Shown here piece after piece: positions 37,062 to 45,580 of a stretch of DNA of 64,000 bases. The stretch comes from Piscinibacter gummiphilus (GTDB lineage Bacteria; Pseudomonadota; Gammaproteobacteria; Burkholderiales; Burkholderiaceae_C). Under the pieces are notes generated by a model that saw only the letters and a list, made by a program, of their open reading frames with translations, had not been told where the DNA came from and did not search any database. Position 1 is the stretch's first letter; the number at the start of each line of letters is the position of its first letter. The stretch covers positions 4,079,001 to 4,143,000 of the forward strand of contig NZ_CP136336.1 of assembly GCF_032681285.1 (NCBI RefSeq). The letters are read 5' to 3'. The translations under genes were made by a program, and so were the position numbers.

Positions 37062-37874
37062 ATGAACGGCCTGCTGACGCTGCTCGGCATCGAATCCTGG
37101 AAACCCTTGTTGACGGCGCTGGTGCTGCCGCCGCTGCCCTTCTTCCTGCTGCTCCTGATCGGCGCACGGCTGATCCTGCCGCGCCGCGGGCTGGGTTGGT
37201 TGGTGATCCTGCTGAGCCTGGCGGGCCTCTGGCTGAGCGCCTGCGTCGGCATGGGCCAGGTGCTGGTGCAATTTGCACTCAAGCCGCCCGCGGCATTGAG
37301 CGCCGCAGCGGTGGCCGATCTGAAAGCGGCCGTGAAGGGCAAGGAGCCCGTGGCCATCGTCGTGCTGGGCGGTGGCGCCGAGCCGCTGGCGCCCGAGTAC
37401 GGCATCTCGAATCTCGCGCCAGCGTCGCTCGCGCGCCTGCGCTACGGGCTCTGGCTCAGCCGCGAAACCGGTGCGCCAGTGGCCTTCAGCGGCGGGGTGG
37501 GCTGGGCGCAGTCGACGGACGGGAAGCCTGAGGCCGAGGTCGCCGCACGCATCGCGTCCCGCGAATTCGGCCAGCCACTCAAGTGGCAGGAAGACCGCTC
37601 GCGCGACACCCGCGAGAACGCCGGCCACACCGTGCAGCTGCTCAAGCGGGATGGCATTACCCGCATCGTGCTCGTCACCGACGGCTGGCACATGCCGCGG
37701 GCGCAAAAGATGTTCGAGCAGGCGGCGGGAGGCTCCGTCAAGGTCGACCCTGCGCCGATGGGCCTGGCGCAACACACCACGCGCCCGGCGCTCGACTGGA
37801 TCCCCTCCCCCGCCGGCTACCAGAAGGTTCACAACGCCGTGCGCGAGTTGCTGGCCTTGCTGGTGCGCGCCTGA
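37062..37874 (+). CDS. YdcF/ElyC-type DUF218 membrane protein
   Basis: The chosen ATG, preceded by AAAGAGAACGG, gives MNGLLTLLGIESWKP (270 residues). Two membrane helices lie at about 15-35 and 43-65, followed by a periplasmic DUF218 domain with IVVLGGGAEPL, VAFSGGVG, ED-SRDTRENA and VLVTDGWHMPRA. Relatives (ElyC, YdcF, SanA) act on envelope integrity, some on lipid-linked precursors. It is divergent from the TonB receptor and converges with ubiD across a 215-base stem-loop-rich gap. Domain call is good; the substrate is unknown. Confidence 0.88.
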   Translation: MNGLLTLLGIESWKPLLTALVLPPLPFFLLLLIGARLILPRRGLGWLVILLSLAGLWLSACVGMGQVLVQFALKPPAALSAAAVADLKAAVKGKEPVAIVVLGGGAEPLAPEYGISNLAPASLARLRYGLWLSRETGAPVAFSGGVGWAQSTDGKPEAEVAARIASREFGQPLKWQEDRSRDTRENAGHTVQLLKRDGITRIVLVTDGWHMPRAQKMFEQAAGGSVKVDPAPMGLAQHTTRPALDWIPSPAGYQKVHNAVRELLALLVRA

Positions 37875-37888
37875 AGAAACGTCGCCCC

Positions 37889-37928
37889 AAAAAGCGAAGC
37901 CCCCTTCCAACCTCGCGGCGGAAGGGGG
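37889..37928 (-). terminator. Rho-independent terminator-like hairpin for minus-strand transcripts
   Basis: CCCCCTTCC (37900-37908) pairs perfectly with GGAAGGGGG (37920-37928) around an 11-base loop. On the minus strand the stem is followed after six bases by TTTTT (37893-37889). It would end transcripts coming from ubiD, whose stop is about 160 bases upstream in that direction. Confidence 0.55.
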
Positions 37929-38089
37929 ACGGACGGCTGACGCCATCGGTCGGGGCTCTGGAGGAAGTAGGTCCAGGGCTCCTATAGCGCAGTGACTGCG
38001 CCAGTGAGGATGCCTGCAGGCAGGCTCCCTAAAGCTAGATGACGGCCCCGATCAGTGCCAAGTGAGATCGTCTATGACGCGGCGCCGCA
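37929..38089. other. Stem-loop-rich gap between convergent genes
   Basis: This gap contains several short inverted repeats, including GCGCAGT-G-ACTGCGC, CTGGA/TCCAG around nine bases, and the palindrome CCTGCAGG. It codes for nothing I can support. It could be a structured 3' untranslated region of ubiD or an unannotated small RNA on the minus strand, which would end at the neighbouring terminator. Confidence 0.3.
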
Positions 38090-39649
38090 TCATTGAGACG
38101 GCTTCATCAGGCGGTCGAAGAGACCGGCCACGCGCTGCTCCACCTCGGCATCCATCTTGATGTTGCGGCCCCACTCGCGGCTGGTCTCGCCCGGCCACTT
38201 GTTGGTGGCGTCGAGGCCCATCTTGCCGCCCAGGCCGCTCACGGGGGAGGCGAAATCGAGGTAGTCGATGGGCGTGTGCTCGACGAGCGTCGTGTCGCGC
38301 ACCGGGTCGACGCGGGTGGTGATGGCCCAGATCACATCCTGCCAGCTGCGGATGTCGACGTCGTCGTCGGTCACCACGATGAACTTGGTGTACATGAACT
38401 GACGCAGGAAGCTCCAGATGCCGAACATCAGCCGCTTCGCATGGCCCGGGTAGCTCTTCTTGATGCTGACGATGGCCATCCGGTAGCTGCACCCTTCGGG
38501 CGGCAGGTAGAAGTCGACGATCTCCGGGAATTGCTTCTGGAGGATCGGCACGAAGACTTCATTCAGCGCCACGCCCAGGACGGCCGGCTCGTCGGGCGGT
38601 TTGCCGGTGTAGGTGGAGTGGTAGATCGCGTCGCGCCGGCGCAGCAGGCGGCTCAACTCGAACACGGGAAACCAGTCCTGCTCGTTGTAGTAGCCGGTGT
38701 GGTCGCCGAACGGGCCTTCGAGCGCGTGCAAGTAGCCGCCCACCTCCTTCAGCCGCACGCCGTGCGGGCTGGTGCCAACGTAGCCGGGTGCGGCGGGCGG
38801 GATGTGGCCTTCAAGCACGATCTCGGCACCGGCCGGTGCCTGCAGCATCACCCCCTGGTCGCCGACGGCAGTGTCGAACACCTCGGTGCGACTGCCGCGC
38901 AGCAGTCCGGCGAACTGGTACTCCGACAGGGTGTCGGGCACCGGCGTCACGGCGCCGAGGATGGTCGCCGGGTCGGCACCCAGCGCCACGGCGATGGGGA
39001 ACCGTTGACCGGGCCGCGCCAGCGCGAAGTCGCGGAAATCGAGCGCGCCGCCGCGATGGGTCAGCCATCGCATGATGACCTGGCGCGGGCCGATGACCTG
39101 CTGGCGGTAGATGCCGAGGTTCTGGCGCTTGCGTGCACCGGGCGTCCCCTGCGGACCGCGGGTGATGACGAGGCCCCAGGTGATCAAGGGCGCGACGTCT
39201 CCGGGCCAACAGGTCTGGATTGGCAACTGGCCGAGATCGATCTCGGAGCCGGTCAAGGCTTCCTCCTGGCAGGCGGCTTTGCCGGTAACGGCGGGCTTCA
39301 TGTCCCACAGGGCTTTCGCCATCTGTAACAAGCGGCCGGTGTCTTTCAGGCCTTTTGGCGGCTCCGGCTCCTTCAGGCTGGCCAGCACACGGCCCACGTC
39401 CCGCAGCTCATTCACCTCGGTGGCCCCCATTCCAAGGGCCACTCGTTTCGGGGTACCGAAGAGGTTCGTCAAGGCGGAAAATTTGTAACCAGCGGGGTTC
39501 TTGAACCACAGCGCCGGACCGCCAGAACGGAGGACCTTGTCACTGAGCGCTGTCATTTCAAGCCGCGCGGAGACTGGCTCAGCGACCTGCCGAAGCTCGC
39601 CGAGGCGCTCCAGGCCCGCCATGAAGTCCCGCAAATCGCGATATTTCAT
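38090..39649 (-). CDS. ubiD: UbiD-type 4-hydroxy-3-polyprenylbenzoate decarboxylase
   Basis: The 519-residue enzyme is a prenylated-FMN decarboxylase of ubiquinone biosynthesis. It begins [19 protein letters not shown] as in E. coli UbiD, and contains [28 protein letters not shown]-type ([14 protein letters not shown]) and the metal/cofactor region [11 protein letters not shown] with the catalytic Glu-Arg-Glu set around [10 protein letters not shown] and the upstream [20 protein letters not shown]. Length is slightly above the E. coli protein. UbiX is not in the window. A pair of 10-base direct repeats sits in the promoter region. Confidence 0.96.
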   Translation of the reverse strand: MKYRDLRDFMAGLERLGELRQVAEPVSARLEMTALSDKVLRSGGPALWFKNPAGYKFSALTNLFGTPKRVALGMGATEVNELRDVGRVLASLKEPEPPKGLKDTGRLLQMAKALWDMKPAVTGKAACQEEALTGSEIDLGQLPIQTCWPGDVAPLITWGLVITRGPQGTPGARKRQNLGIYRQQVIGPRQVIMRWLTHRGGALDFRDFALARPGQRFPIAVALGADPATILGAVTPVPDTLSEYQFAGLLRGSRTEVFDTAVGDQGVMLQAPAGAEIVLEGHIPPAAPGYVGTSPHGVRLKEVGGYLHALEGPFGDHTGYYNEQDWFPVFELSRLLRRRDAIYHSTYTGKPPDEPAVLGVALNEVFVPILQKQFPEIVDFYLPPEGCSYRMAIVSIKKSYPGHAKRLMFGIWSFLRQFMYTKFIVVTDDDVDIRSWQDVIWAITTRVDPVRDTTLVEHTPIDYLDFASPVSGLGGKMGLDATNKWPGETSREWGRNIKMDAEVEQRVAGLFDRLMKPSQ

Positions 39650-39654
39650 GCTTT

Positions 39655-39696
39655 CCAGTTATGAAAGGTCATTTTTATATCCTTGACCAGTTATGA
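39655..39696. repeat. Pair of exact 10-base direct repeats upstream of ubiD
   Basis: CCAGTTATGA occurs at 39655-39664 and 39687-39696, 32 bases apart (about three helical turns). Between them lies the inverted pair GGTCA/TGACC flanking an AT-rich core with TATAAA on the minus strand. The first copy is only five bases from the ubiD start. This looks like a regulator-binding arrangement or two promoter-proximal half-sites; the binding protein is unknown. Confidence 0.5.
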
Positions 39697-39893
39697 CTAG
39701 GCCCAACAGAATCCGGCCCGCACCTGACACAGATCAGGGATAACCCGCGCCGACGACCGGTTCAGCAATGCCGGAAGTCCGACAGGCGCACGCTGCCGAA
39801 TCCCGCACGCCAATTGCCGAGGGATTATCACTGTCACCTTCCCAGCCACAGGCATCCGCCGGCCGGGAGCGAGACAGAGAAGAAAGGAGTGAC

Positions 39894-40793
39894 ATGACAG
39901 CGCTTCAGAATTTGCTCTCGCACCTGCAATCGGCCCGCACCCGGGCGGCAGGCTCCGCAACCGTTTTTCTCCGCGACGTGGGCCATGGTCTTCTCGAGGT
40001 CAGCCACAACACCCTGGCCCTGGTCGGCCTGGTGATCGTCGCGATGCTGGTCTTCCTGTTCAGCCACCGCGACATGAGCCAGGGCGTCGAACAGAAAGCC
40101 CTGAGCTGGCTGCAGGCCCGGCAAGAGGCCCGCACAGCCGGCACGCTGGAAGCCCTGGCGGGCTTGAACGAGCCCGACGCCATCACGCGGGCCACTGCCA
40201 GCGACCCGCGTGAACTGACGCGCCAGCAAGCGGCGGTCGCCAATTGGCTGTCTCGCCGCTACCGTGTGGCACCGGAGCCCGTGGCCCGTTTGGTGCAGGA
40301 AGCCTGGACGGTCGGCGCCAAGGCGAACCTGGAGCCGACGCTCATCCTGGCCATCATGGCCATCGAGTCGAGCTTCAACCCGTTCGCCCAGAGCCCGGTC
40401 GGCGCGCAAGGCCTGATGCAGGTGATGACCCGCGTGCACGACGACAAGTACGAGGCCTTCGGCGGCAACCACGCGGCCTTCGACCCGGTGACCAACCTGC
40501 GCGTCGGCGTGCAGGTGCTCAAGGAGTGCATCTCGCGCGCCGGCGGCCTGGAAGCGGGGCTGCGCTACTACGTGGGCGCAGCCAATCTGGCCGATGATGG
40601 CGGCTACGCGGGCAAGGTGCTGGCGGAGCAGGAGCATCTGCGCCAGGTGGCGGCCGGCAAGACCGTGTCGATCACGGCGCCGCTGATCCTGCCGGCGCCT
40701 GTGACGGTGCCGGCCACCCTGACCGGGCCCGACGCCAAGCCGGCATCTCCGGGTGAGAAGTCGACCACGGACCAGGTGGCCCTGGTCGGCTGA
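39894..40793 (+). CDS. Membrane-anchored lytic transglycosylase (SLT domain)
   Basis: The start gives MTALQNLLSHLQSART after a strong AAAGGAG site (299 residues). A single membrane helix lies at about 39-58 (TLALVGLVIVAMLVFLFS), which places the enzyme in the periplasm. The SLT family 1 domain is seen in LILAIMAIESSFNPFA (catalytic Glu in AIES), SPVGAQGLMQVM, and the later LRVGVQVLKECI and GLRYYVGAA. It cleaves glycan strands of peptidoglycan with 1,6-anhydro ring formation. A Pro/Thr-rich tail ends the protein. The longer frame to an upstream Met lacks a ribosome site. Confidence 0.9.
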   Translation: MTALQNLLSHLQSARTRAAGSATVFLRDVGHGLLEVSHNTLALVGLVIVAMLVFLFSHRDMSQGVEQKALSWLQARQEARTAGTLEALAGLNEPDAITRATASDPRELTRQQAAVANWLSRRYRVAPEPVARLVQEAWTVGAKANLEPTLILAIMAIESSFNPFAQSPVGAQGLMQVMTRVHDDKYEAFGGNHAAFDPVTNLRVGVQVLKECISRAGGLEAGLRYYVGAANLADDGGYAGKVLAEQEHLRQVAAGKTVSITAPLILPAPVTVPATLTGPDAKPASPGEKSTTDQVALVG

Positions 40794-40810
40794 ATCCCCC
40801 ACACGTGAAC

Positions 40811-40839
40811 GTGGCAGGCACGACCTGCCGCGCTACACT
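40811..40839 (+). promoter_or_regulatory. Probable glyA promoter
   Basis: GTGGCA (40811-40816), a 17-base spacer and TACACT (40834-40839) make a reasonable sigma-70 promoter, placed about 25 bases before the riboswitch aptamer. The -35 region overlaps a small hairpin (GGCAGG/CCTGCC) that follows the transglycosylase gene. Start point not determined. Confidence 0.45.
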
Positions 40840-40863
40840 CCCACCCGCTGCGCAACTGGCGAT

Positions 40864-40964
40864 GGGGCCCCGGTCTGATGACTGCGGAGCCTGAGGTGGT
40901 GAACCACTGGGAAGCGCGGCCCGCTCCAGATGTTTGGAGCCGGTTCCGCCGTTCGCCTGGGCAG
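40864..40964 (+). promoter_or_regulatory. ZTP riboswitch (pfl motif) controlling glyA
   Basis: The leader shows the pfl/ZTP aptamer landmarks in order: a GACTGCGGAG segment matching the conserved GACUGGCGAA, the hairpin GGTGGTGAACCAC (40895-40907), the adjoining TGGGAAGCG, a variable hairpin (CGCTCCAGATGTTTGGAGCC), and the highly conserved CCGCCGTTCGCCTGGGCAG (40946-40963). ZTP riboswitches sense the purine/folate alarmone ZTP/ZMP and turn on one-carbon genes; glyA is a known target. Downstream, the hairpin GCATCTCCCGATGC has no T-tract, so control is more likely at translation than by termination. Confidence 0.85.
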
Positions 40965-41028
40965 CCCCGAGATCGCATCTCCCGATGCGGATGTTCGACG
41001 GGACACACCTGACCTAGAGAACCGCCAC

Positions 41029-42279
41029 ATGTTCGACCGCGCCAAATCCACCATTGCCTCCGTTGATCCCGAACTCTGGGCTGCCATCCAGAGTGAGAAC
41101 CAACGCCAGGAAGACCACATCGAGCTGATCGCCTCCGAGAACTACACCTCGCCGGCCGTCATGGCCGCACAAGGCAGCCAGCTCACCAACAAGTACGCCG
41201 AGGGCTATCCCGGCAAGCGTTACTACGGCGGCTGCGAGTACGTCGACATCGTCGAGCAGCTCGCCATCGACCGCCTGAAGCAGCTCTTCGGCGCGCAGTT
41301 TGCCAACGTGCAGGCCAACTCCGGCTCGCAGGCCAACCAGTCGGTCTTCTTCGGCCTGCTGCAGCCGGGCGACACCATCATGGGCATGAGCCTCGCCGAA
41401 GGCGGCCACCTGACGCACGGCATGCCGCTCAACATGAGTGGCAAGTGGTTCAAGGTGGTGAGCTACGGCCTCGACAAGAACGAAGCCATCGACTACGACG
41501 CGATGGAGCGCCTGGCCCACGAGCACAAGCCCAAGCTGATCATCGCGGGCGCCTCGGCCTACTCGCTGCGCATCGACTTCGAGCGCTTCGCCAAGGTGGC
41601 CAAGGCCATCGGCGCCTATTTCATGGTCGACATGGCCCACTACGCCGGCCTGATCGCCGCGGGCGTGTACCCCAACCCCGTGCCGTTTGCCGACGTCGTC
41701 ACCTCCACCACCCACAAGAGCCTGCGTGGCCCGCGCGGCGGCGTGGTGCTGATGAACAACGAAGACATCGCGAAGAAGATCAACAGCGCGATCTTCCCGG
41801 GCATCCAGGGCGGCCCGCTGATGCACGTGATTGCCGGCAAGGCGGTGGCCTTCAAGGAAGCGCTGTCGCCCGAGTTCAAGACCTACCAGCAGCAGGTGGT
41901 GAAAAACGCCGCCGTGCTCGCCGACACGCTCATCCAGCGTGGCCTGCGCATCGTGTCGGGCCGCACCGAAAGCCACGTGATGCTGGTCGACCTGCGCCCC
42001 AAGAACCTGACGGGCAAGGAAGCCGAGGCCATCCTGGGCGCGGCCCACATGACCTGCAACAAGAACGGCATCCCCAACGACCCGCAAAAGCCGATGGTCA
42101 CGAGCGGCATCCGCCTGGGCTCGCCGGCCTTCACCACCCGCGGCTTCAAGGAAGAGCAGGCGCGCATGACCGCCAACCTGATCGCCGATGTGCTCGACAA
42201 GCCCCACGATGAAGCGAACCTTGCGACGGTACGCGCCAAGGTGTCCGCCTTGACCCGCGAATTCCCCGTCTATCGCTGA
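41029..42279 (+). CDS. glyA: Serine hydroxymethyltransferase
   Basis: The 416-residue PLP enzyme converts serine and tetrahydrofolate to glycine and 5,10-methylene-THF. The PLP lysine is K230 in [14 protein letters not shown]; the N-terminal [13 protein letters not shown], the [14 protein letters not shown] stretch and the GTPA-like ending [16 protein letters not shown] are all present. I start at the ATG giving [15 protein letters not shown]; upstream in-frame sequence is the riboswitch leader. ZTP control links it to purine/folate status. A GC hairpin follows the stop. Confidence 0.98.
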   Translation: MFDRAKSTIASVDPELWAAIQSENQRQEDHIELIASENYTSPAVMAAQGSQLTNKYAEGYPGKRYYGGCEYVDIVEQLAIDRLKQLFGAQFANVQANSGSQANQSVFFGLLQPGDTIMGMSLAEGGHLTHGMPLNMSGKWFKVVSYGLDKNEAIDYDAMERLAHEHKPKLIIAGASAYSLRIDFERFAKVAKAIGAYFMVDMAHYAGLIAAGVYPNPVPFADVVTSTTHKSLRGPRGGVVLMNNEDIAKKINSAIFPGIQGGPLMHVIAGKAVAFKEALSPEFKTYQQQVVKNAAVLADTLIQRGLRIVSGRTESHVMLVDLRPKNLTGKEAEAILGAAHMTCNKNGIPNDPQKPMVTSGIRLGSPAFTTRGFKEEQARMTANLIADVLDKPHDEANLATVRAKVSALTREFPVYR

Positions 42280-42287
42280 TGACTCAC

Positions 42288-42307
42288 AGGGCCGCTCACG
42301 CGGCCCT
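42288..42307 (+). terminator. GC hairpin between glyA and nrdR
   Basis: AGGGCCGC (42288-42295) pairs perfectly with GCGGCCCT (42300-42307) around TCAC, followed by CGTCCTTT. The T-tract is weak, so it may attenuate rather than end transcription into nrdR, whose start codon lies eight bases on. Confidence 0.5.
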
Positions 42308-42315
42308 CGTCCTTT

Positions 42316-42759
42316 ATGCGTTGCCCCTTTTGTTCCCACGAAGACACCCAGGTCGTCGAGACGCGCGAGTCCGACGAGGGTGACGTCGTGCGCCGCCGCC
42401 GCCGCTGCCAGAGCTGCGACAAGCGCTTCACCACCTACGAACGCGCTGAGATCGCGCTGCCCTCCGTCGTCAAGAAGGACGGCACGCGCGCCGAGTTCGA
42501 CATCGGCAAGGTGCGCGCCTCAATGACGCTTGCGCTGCGCAAGCGCCCGGTCAGCGTCGAGCAGATCGACGCGGCGCTCGAGCGGATCCAGGACAAGCTG
42601 CTCAACAGCGGTGCCAAGGAAGTGGCCTCCACGAAGGTCGGCGAATTCGTCATGCGCGAACTCAAGCGCATCGACAAGGTGGCCTACGTGCGCTTCGCCT
42701 CGGTCTACCGCAGCTTCGAAGACGTGGACGAGTTCCGGCAGCTGATCCGGGACATCTGA
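42316..42759 (+). CDS. nrdR: NrdR transcriptional repressor of ribonucleotide reductase genes
   Basis: The 147-residue protein begins with the zinc ribbon C3-P-F-C6 ... C31-Q-S-C34 and the basic stretch DVVRRRRR between them, then the ATP-cone domain ([52 protein letters not shown]). NrdR binds ATP/dATP and represses nrd operons through NrdR boxes. No nrd gene or clear NrdR box is in the window. Its place after glyA is conserved in this order. Confidence 0.97.
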   Translation: MRCPFCSHEDTQVVETRESDEGDVVRRRRRCQSCDKRFTTYERAEIALPSVVKKDGTRAEFDIGKVRASMTLALRKRPVSVEQIDAALERIQDKLLNSGAKEVASTKVGEFVMRELKRIDKVAYVRFASVYRSFEDVDEFRQLIRDI

Positions 42760-42878
42760 CGCGCCCTCCCCCGCCCGGGTGCCCTCACCAGTGGCCCGGG
42801 GATTACCCCCGCGCGGTGGAAGCCACACCGCGGTGCATTTTCTACAGTGCCCTCACACCAAAACAGAGGGAGGGCACC

Positions 42879-43406
42879 ATGCACACCGGGAGCGCCGCAG
42901 CACGCGGCTTCACCTTGATCGAGATGACGGCCACGCTTGCCGTGGCCGGCATCGTCGCGACGGCCGCCGTGCCGTCGCTTCATGGCTGGGCCGACCAGCA
43001 GCGGCTCAAGGGCGTCGCTGGCGAACTGTCGAGCGACCTTCAACACGCCCGCACCGAAGCCCTGCTGCGCAACGAAGGCGTGCGCATCACATTCTTGGGC
43101 AACGCCTGCTACGTGGTCCACACCGGCGCGGCCGATCGGTGCCGGTGCGACGCCGAGGGCCTCGGCCGCTGCGAAAGCGGGGCTGAGCTCATCAAAGCGG
43201 TGGTGCTGCCCACCGCCACCGGCGTCGCCCTGCAGTCCAACGTGCGCTCGGTGCTCTTCGCACCCGAGCACGGCACGGCCAGCCCGACCGCCACACTGCG
43301 CCTCAGCGGGGCCCAGGGCCGCACGGTGCAGCACACCGTCAACCTGATGGGCCGCGTGCGCTCCTGCGCGCCGCAGGGTGCGGTTTCGGGCTACAGCGCC
43401 TGCTGA
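42879..43406 (+). CDS. fimT: FimT/GspH-type minor pilin
   Basis: The start after AGAGGGAGGG gives [19 protein letters not shown] (175 residues). The prepilin peptidase site is G|FTLIE with Glu5, followed by the hydrophobic helix [17 protein letters not shown]. The GspH/FimT-like C-domain has six cysteines, four clustered in [14 protein letters not shown]. It begins a run of five pilin genes, so it probably primes type IV pilus assembly. A TACAGT element lies upstream but no convincing -35. Confidence 0.88.
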   Translation: MHTGSAAARGFTLIEMTATLAVAGIVATAAVPSLHGWADQQRLKGVAGELSSDLQHARTEALLRNEGVRITFLGNACYVVHTGAADRCRCDAEGLGRCESGAELIKAVVLPTATGVALQSNVRSVLFAPEHGTASPTATLRLSGAQGRTVQHTVNLMGRVRSCAPQGAVSGYSAC

Positions 43407-43422
43407 CGAGGAGGCTTCGACC

Positions 43423-43857
43423 ATGCAACGCCTCCACCGCGGCTTCACGCTCATCGAGATGATGATCGTCACGGCGATCGTCGGCATCCTCGCGAGCATC
43501 GCCGTCCCGAGCTTCCAGGGCCCGCTCTACAAGGCACGGCGCATCGACGGCGTCAGCGCCCTGCTGCAACTTCAATTGAGCCAGGAGCAATGGCGCTCCA
43601 GCAACTCGCAGTACGCAAGCCTCGCCGAGCTGCGCACGCCGGCCGCCTCGGGGCTGCGCTACTACACGCTCGCCGTGGCCGACGCGAGCGCATCGGGCTA
43701 CTCGCTCATCGCCACGGCCACCGGCGCACAAGCCGGCGACCGCCCCTGCCGCGTGCTGCGGGTCACCGTCACCAACGGCCAGGCCACACGCGCTTCGGGC
43801 GACGACGAGCGCCATGCCAACAACGACGCCGACAACCGCCGCTGCTGGGGCATCTGA
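43423..43857 (+). CDS. pilE: PilE-like type IV minor pilin
   Basis: This pilin (144 residues) starts [20 protein letters not shown], with the G|FTLIE processing site and a textbook transmembrane/assembly helix. A globular beta domain follows with two cysteines near the C-terminus (DRPCRVL and RRCWGI) forming the D-region loop. It matches the PilE minor pilins at the end of pilVWX-Y1-E operons. Here it is the second gene, 16 bases after fimT. Confidence 0.88.
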   Translation: MQRLHRGFTLIEMMIVTAIVGILASIAVPSFQGPLYKARRIDGVSALLQLQLSQEQWRSSNSQYASLAELRTPAASGLRYYTLAVADASASGYSLIATATGAQAGDRPCRVLRVTVTNGQATRASGDDERHANNDADNRRCWGI

Positions 43858-43858
43858 C

Positions 43859-44431
43859 ATGAGACGTACCCACAACCAACGCGGCCTCACGCTGGTGGAG
43901 CTGATGGTCGGCCTCGCCATCGCATTGCTGCTCACCGCCGTCGCGCTGCTCGCGATGAGCCAGCACCTGCGCGAGAACCACCGTCTCTTGATCGAAGCAC
44001 GGCTCACGCAAGATGTGCAGGCCATCGTCGACCTCGTGTCGCGCGACCTGCGCCGTGCCGGCCCCCTGGCGGTGCAAGGCGACGGTGTGCGCTTCAGCCC
44101 GGCCGGCAGCACCGAGGAGCTTGCCTATCGGCTTCAGGACGGCGTCGTCAGCATGAAGATCGGCGACGGCCACTGGCAGGCGATGAACGACGCCCAGACT
44201 TTTCGTGTCTCGTCGCTGCGCTTCGTGCCCCGGACGCAGGAGATCGTGCTCGACGGCACCTGCCGCGAAACCTGCAGCGACAGCACGCCGAACTGCCCAC
44301 CGCGCCAGCAACTGCGCAGCATCGACATCGAACTCACCGCGCAGGCCGTGCACGACACACGCTGGACACGCACCACCAGGCGCCACGTTCAGCTCCGCCA
44401 CGACGCGCTCTCCGGCGCGTGCCCGGCATGA
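43859..44431 (+). CDS. pilW: PilW-like minor pilin
   Basis: The ATG one base after the pilE stop gives MRRTHNQRGLTLVELMVGLA (190 residues). The processing site G|LTLVE is clear, and the VSRDLRRAGPL motif after the helix is typical of PilW. Two cysteine pairs (TCRETCSDS, NCPPR) could stabilise the head. It is shorter than many PilW proteins. It overlaps the next gene by ATGA. Confidence 0.86.
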   Translation: MRRTHNQRGLTLVELMVGLAIALLLTAVALLAMSQHLRENHRLLIEARLTQDVQAIVDLVSRDLRRAGPLAVQGDGVRFSPAGSTEELAYRLQDGVVSMKIGDGHWQAMNDAQTFRVSSLRFVPRTQEIVLDGTCRETCSDSTPNCPPRQQLRSIDIELTAQAVHDTRWTRTTRRHVQLRHDALSGACPA

Positions 44432-45573
44432 AGGCCCAGCGCGGCGCCGCCGCCTTGCCCGTCACGCTGATGCTCGCATTCGCGGTGCTGCTCGCGGTGG
44501 CGTTCGCCAACCGCAGCGTGCTGCTGCAGGTGCGCAGCTCGGTGCACCAGCTGCACACGGCGCAGGCGCAGGAAGCGGCGCAGGCGGGGCTCGCGTGGGC
44601 GCTCGCCCTGCTCAACCGCACCGCGCCCATCGGCGAAGACTGCCGCACCAGCGAGTCCGCCTCCGCGATGGCGTGGCACGATCAAGCGCGGCTCGGGCCG
44701 CTGCAGGCCAGCTGTATCGCCGAAGGCGCGGGGTGGGTCTGCCATTGCCCTCGCAGCGGCGAGCCCCGCTCCCTGCAACACGCCTCGGCACCGGCGTTTC
44801 GCGTTCAGTTGACGGCCGATCCGGCGCAACCGGAGCGCTGGCAGCTGGTGTCCGTCGGCCAAGGCACCGAGGCCGGCCGCAGCATCGAGCTGCGCCAGCG
44901 CATTGGCCGCGTGCCGGGGCTCGACACCCTTCCTGCGGCGGCCCTGTCCGTGCGAGGCCATGCCAGTTTCACCGGCGACTTCACGCTCACCCACACCGAG
45001 GCCGCATCCGGCGGCGTGACGCTGCATGCCGGCGGCAGCGTGCAGGGCGCGAGCCTGCGCGCCGTCAGCACACCCGGCACACCCTCGCGCGCCTCGATCC
45101 TCAGCCACGAGGCCGGCCTGGCCGGCTTGAGCGCACATGGCCTGCACGCGAGCGTCTTCCGGATGAGCCCCACCAACTGGCGCGAACAACCGGGCGCCAC
45201 CACGCTCAATTGCCACAGCGCCTGCGACGCAGCGCTCGCAGCCTCCGCTCGCCACCACACCTTGATCGCGCTCGACGGTGGGCTGCGCATCACCACGCCG
45301 CTGACCCTGGGCTCGCCCCAGCAGCCCGTGCTGCTGGTGGTGAACGGGCCGGTCGAGTTGAACGCGGCCGTGACCCTCCACGGCCTCGTCTACCTGCGCC
45401 ACACGCGGTGGGCCGACAGCCCGGGCGCCACCGTCCGCGGCGCGGTCATCGCCGAGAACGACCTGCAAGCCGACGGCCCGACCGTCATCCACCACGACGC
45501 CGCCCTGCTGCGGACCCTGCGCGAGCGCAGCGGCACCTTCGCCCCCGTCGCCGGCAGCTGGCGCGACCTGTGA
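44428..45573 (+). CDS. pilX: PilX-like minor pilin with long beta-helix-like C-domain
   Basis: The start overlaps the pilW stop (ATGA). The 381-residue product begins MKAQRGAAALPVTLMLAFAV; it lacks the Glu5 of ordinary pilins, as PilX proteins do. The N-terminal third has HTAQAQEAAQAGLAWALALL, the usual PilX helix. The C-terminal 200 residues are short repeated strands (SFTGDFTLTHTEAASGGVTL, LLVVNGPVELNAAVTLHGLV) resembling the polymer-forming beta-helix domain of some PilX proteins. It probably sits at the pilus tip. Confidence 0.8.
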   Translation: MKAQRGAAALPVTLMLAFAVLLAVAFANRSVLLQVRSSVHQLHTAQAQEAAQAGLAWALALLNRTAPIGEDCRTSESASAMAWHDQARLGPLQASCIAEGAGWVCHCPRSGEPRSLQHASAPAFRVQLTADPAQPERWQLVSVGQGTEAGRSIELRQRIGRVPGLDTLPAAALSVRGHASFTGDFTLTHTEAASGGVTLHAGGSVQGASLRAVSTPGTPSRASILSHEAGLAGLSAHGLHASVFRMSPTNWREQPGATTLNCHSACDAALAASARHHTLIALDGGLRITTPLTLGSPQQPVLLVVNGPVELNAAVTLHGLVYLRHTRWADSPGATVRGAVIAENDLQADGPTVIHHDAALLRTLRERSGTFAPVAGSWRDL

Positions 45574-45580
45574 GACCACG

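Noticed and set aside
42760..42878. Sigma-54 promoter before the pilin operon
   Set aside because: A GG-N10-GC spacing exists but the surrounding bases differ from TGGCAC/TTGCA too much to claim it.
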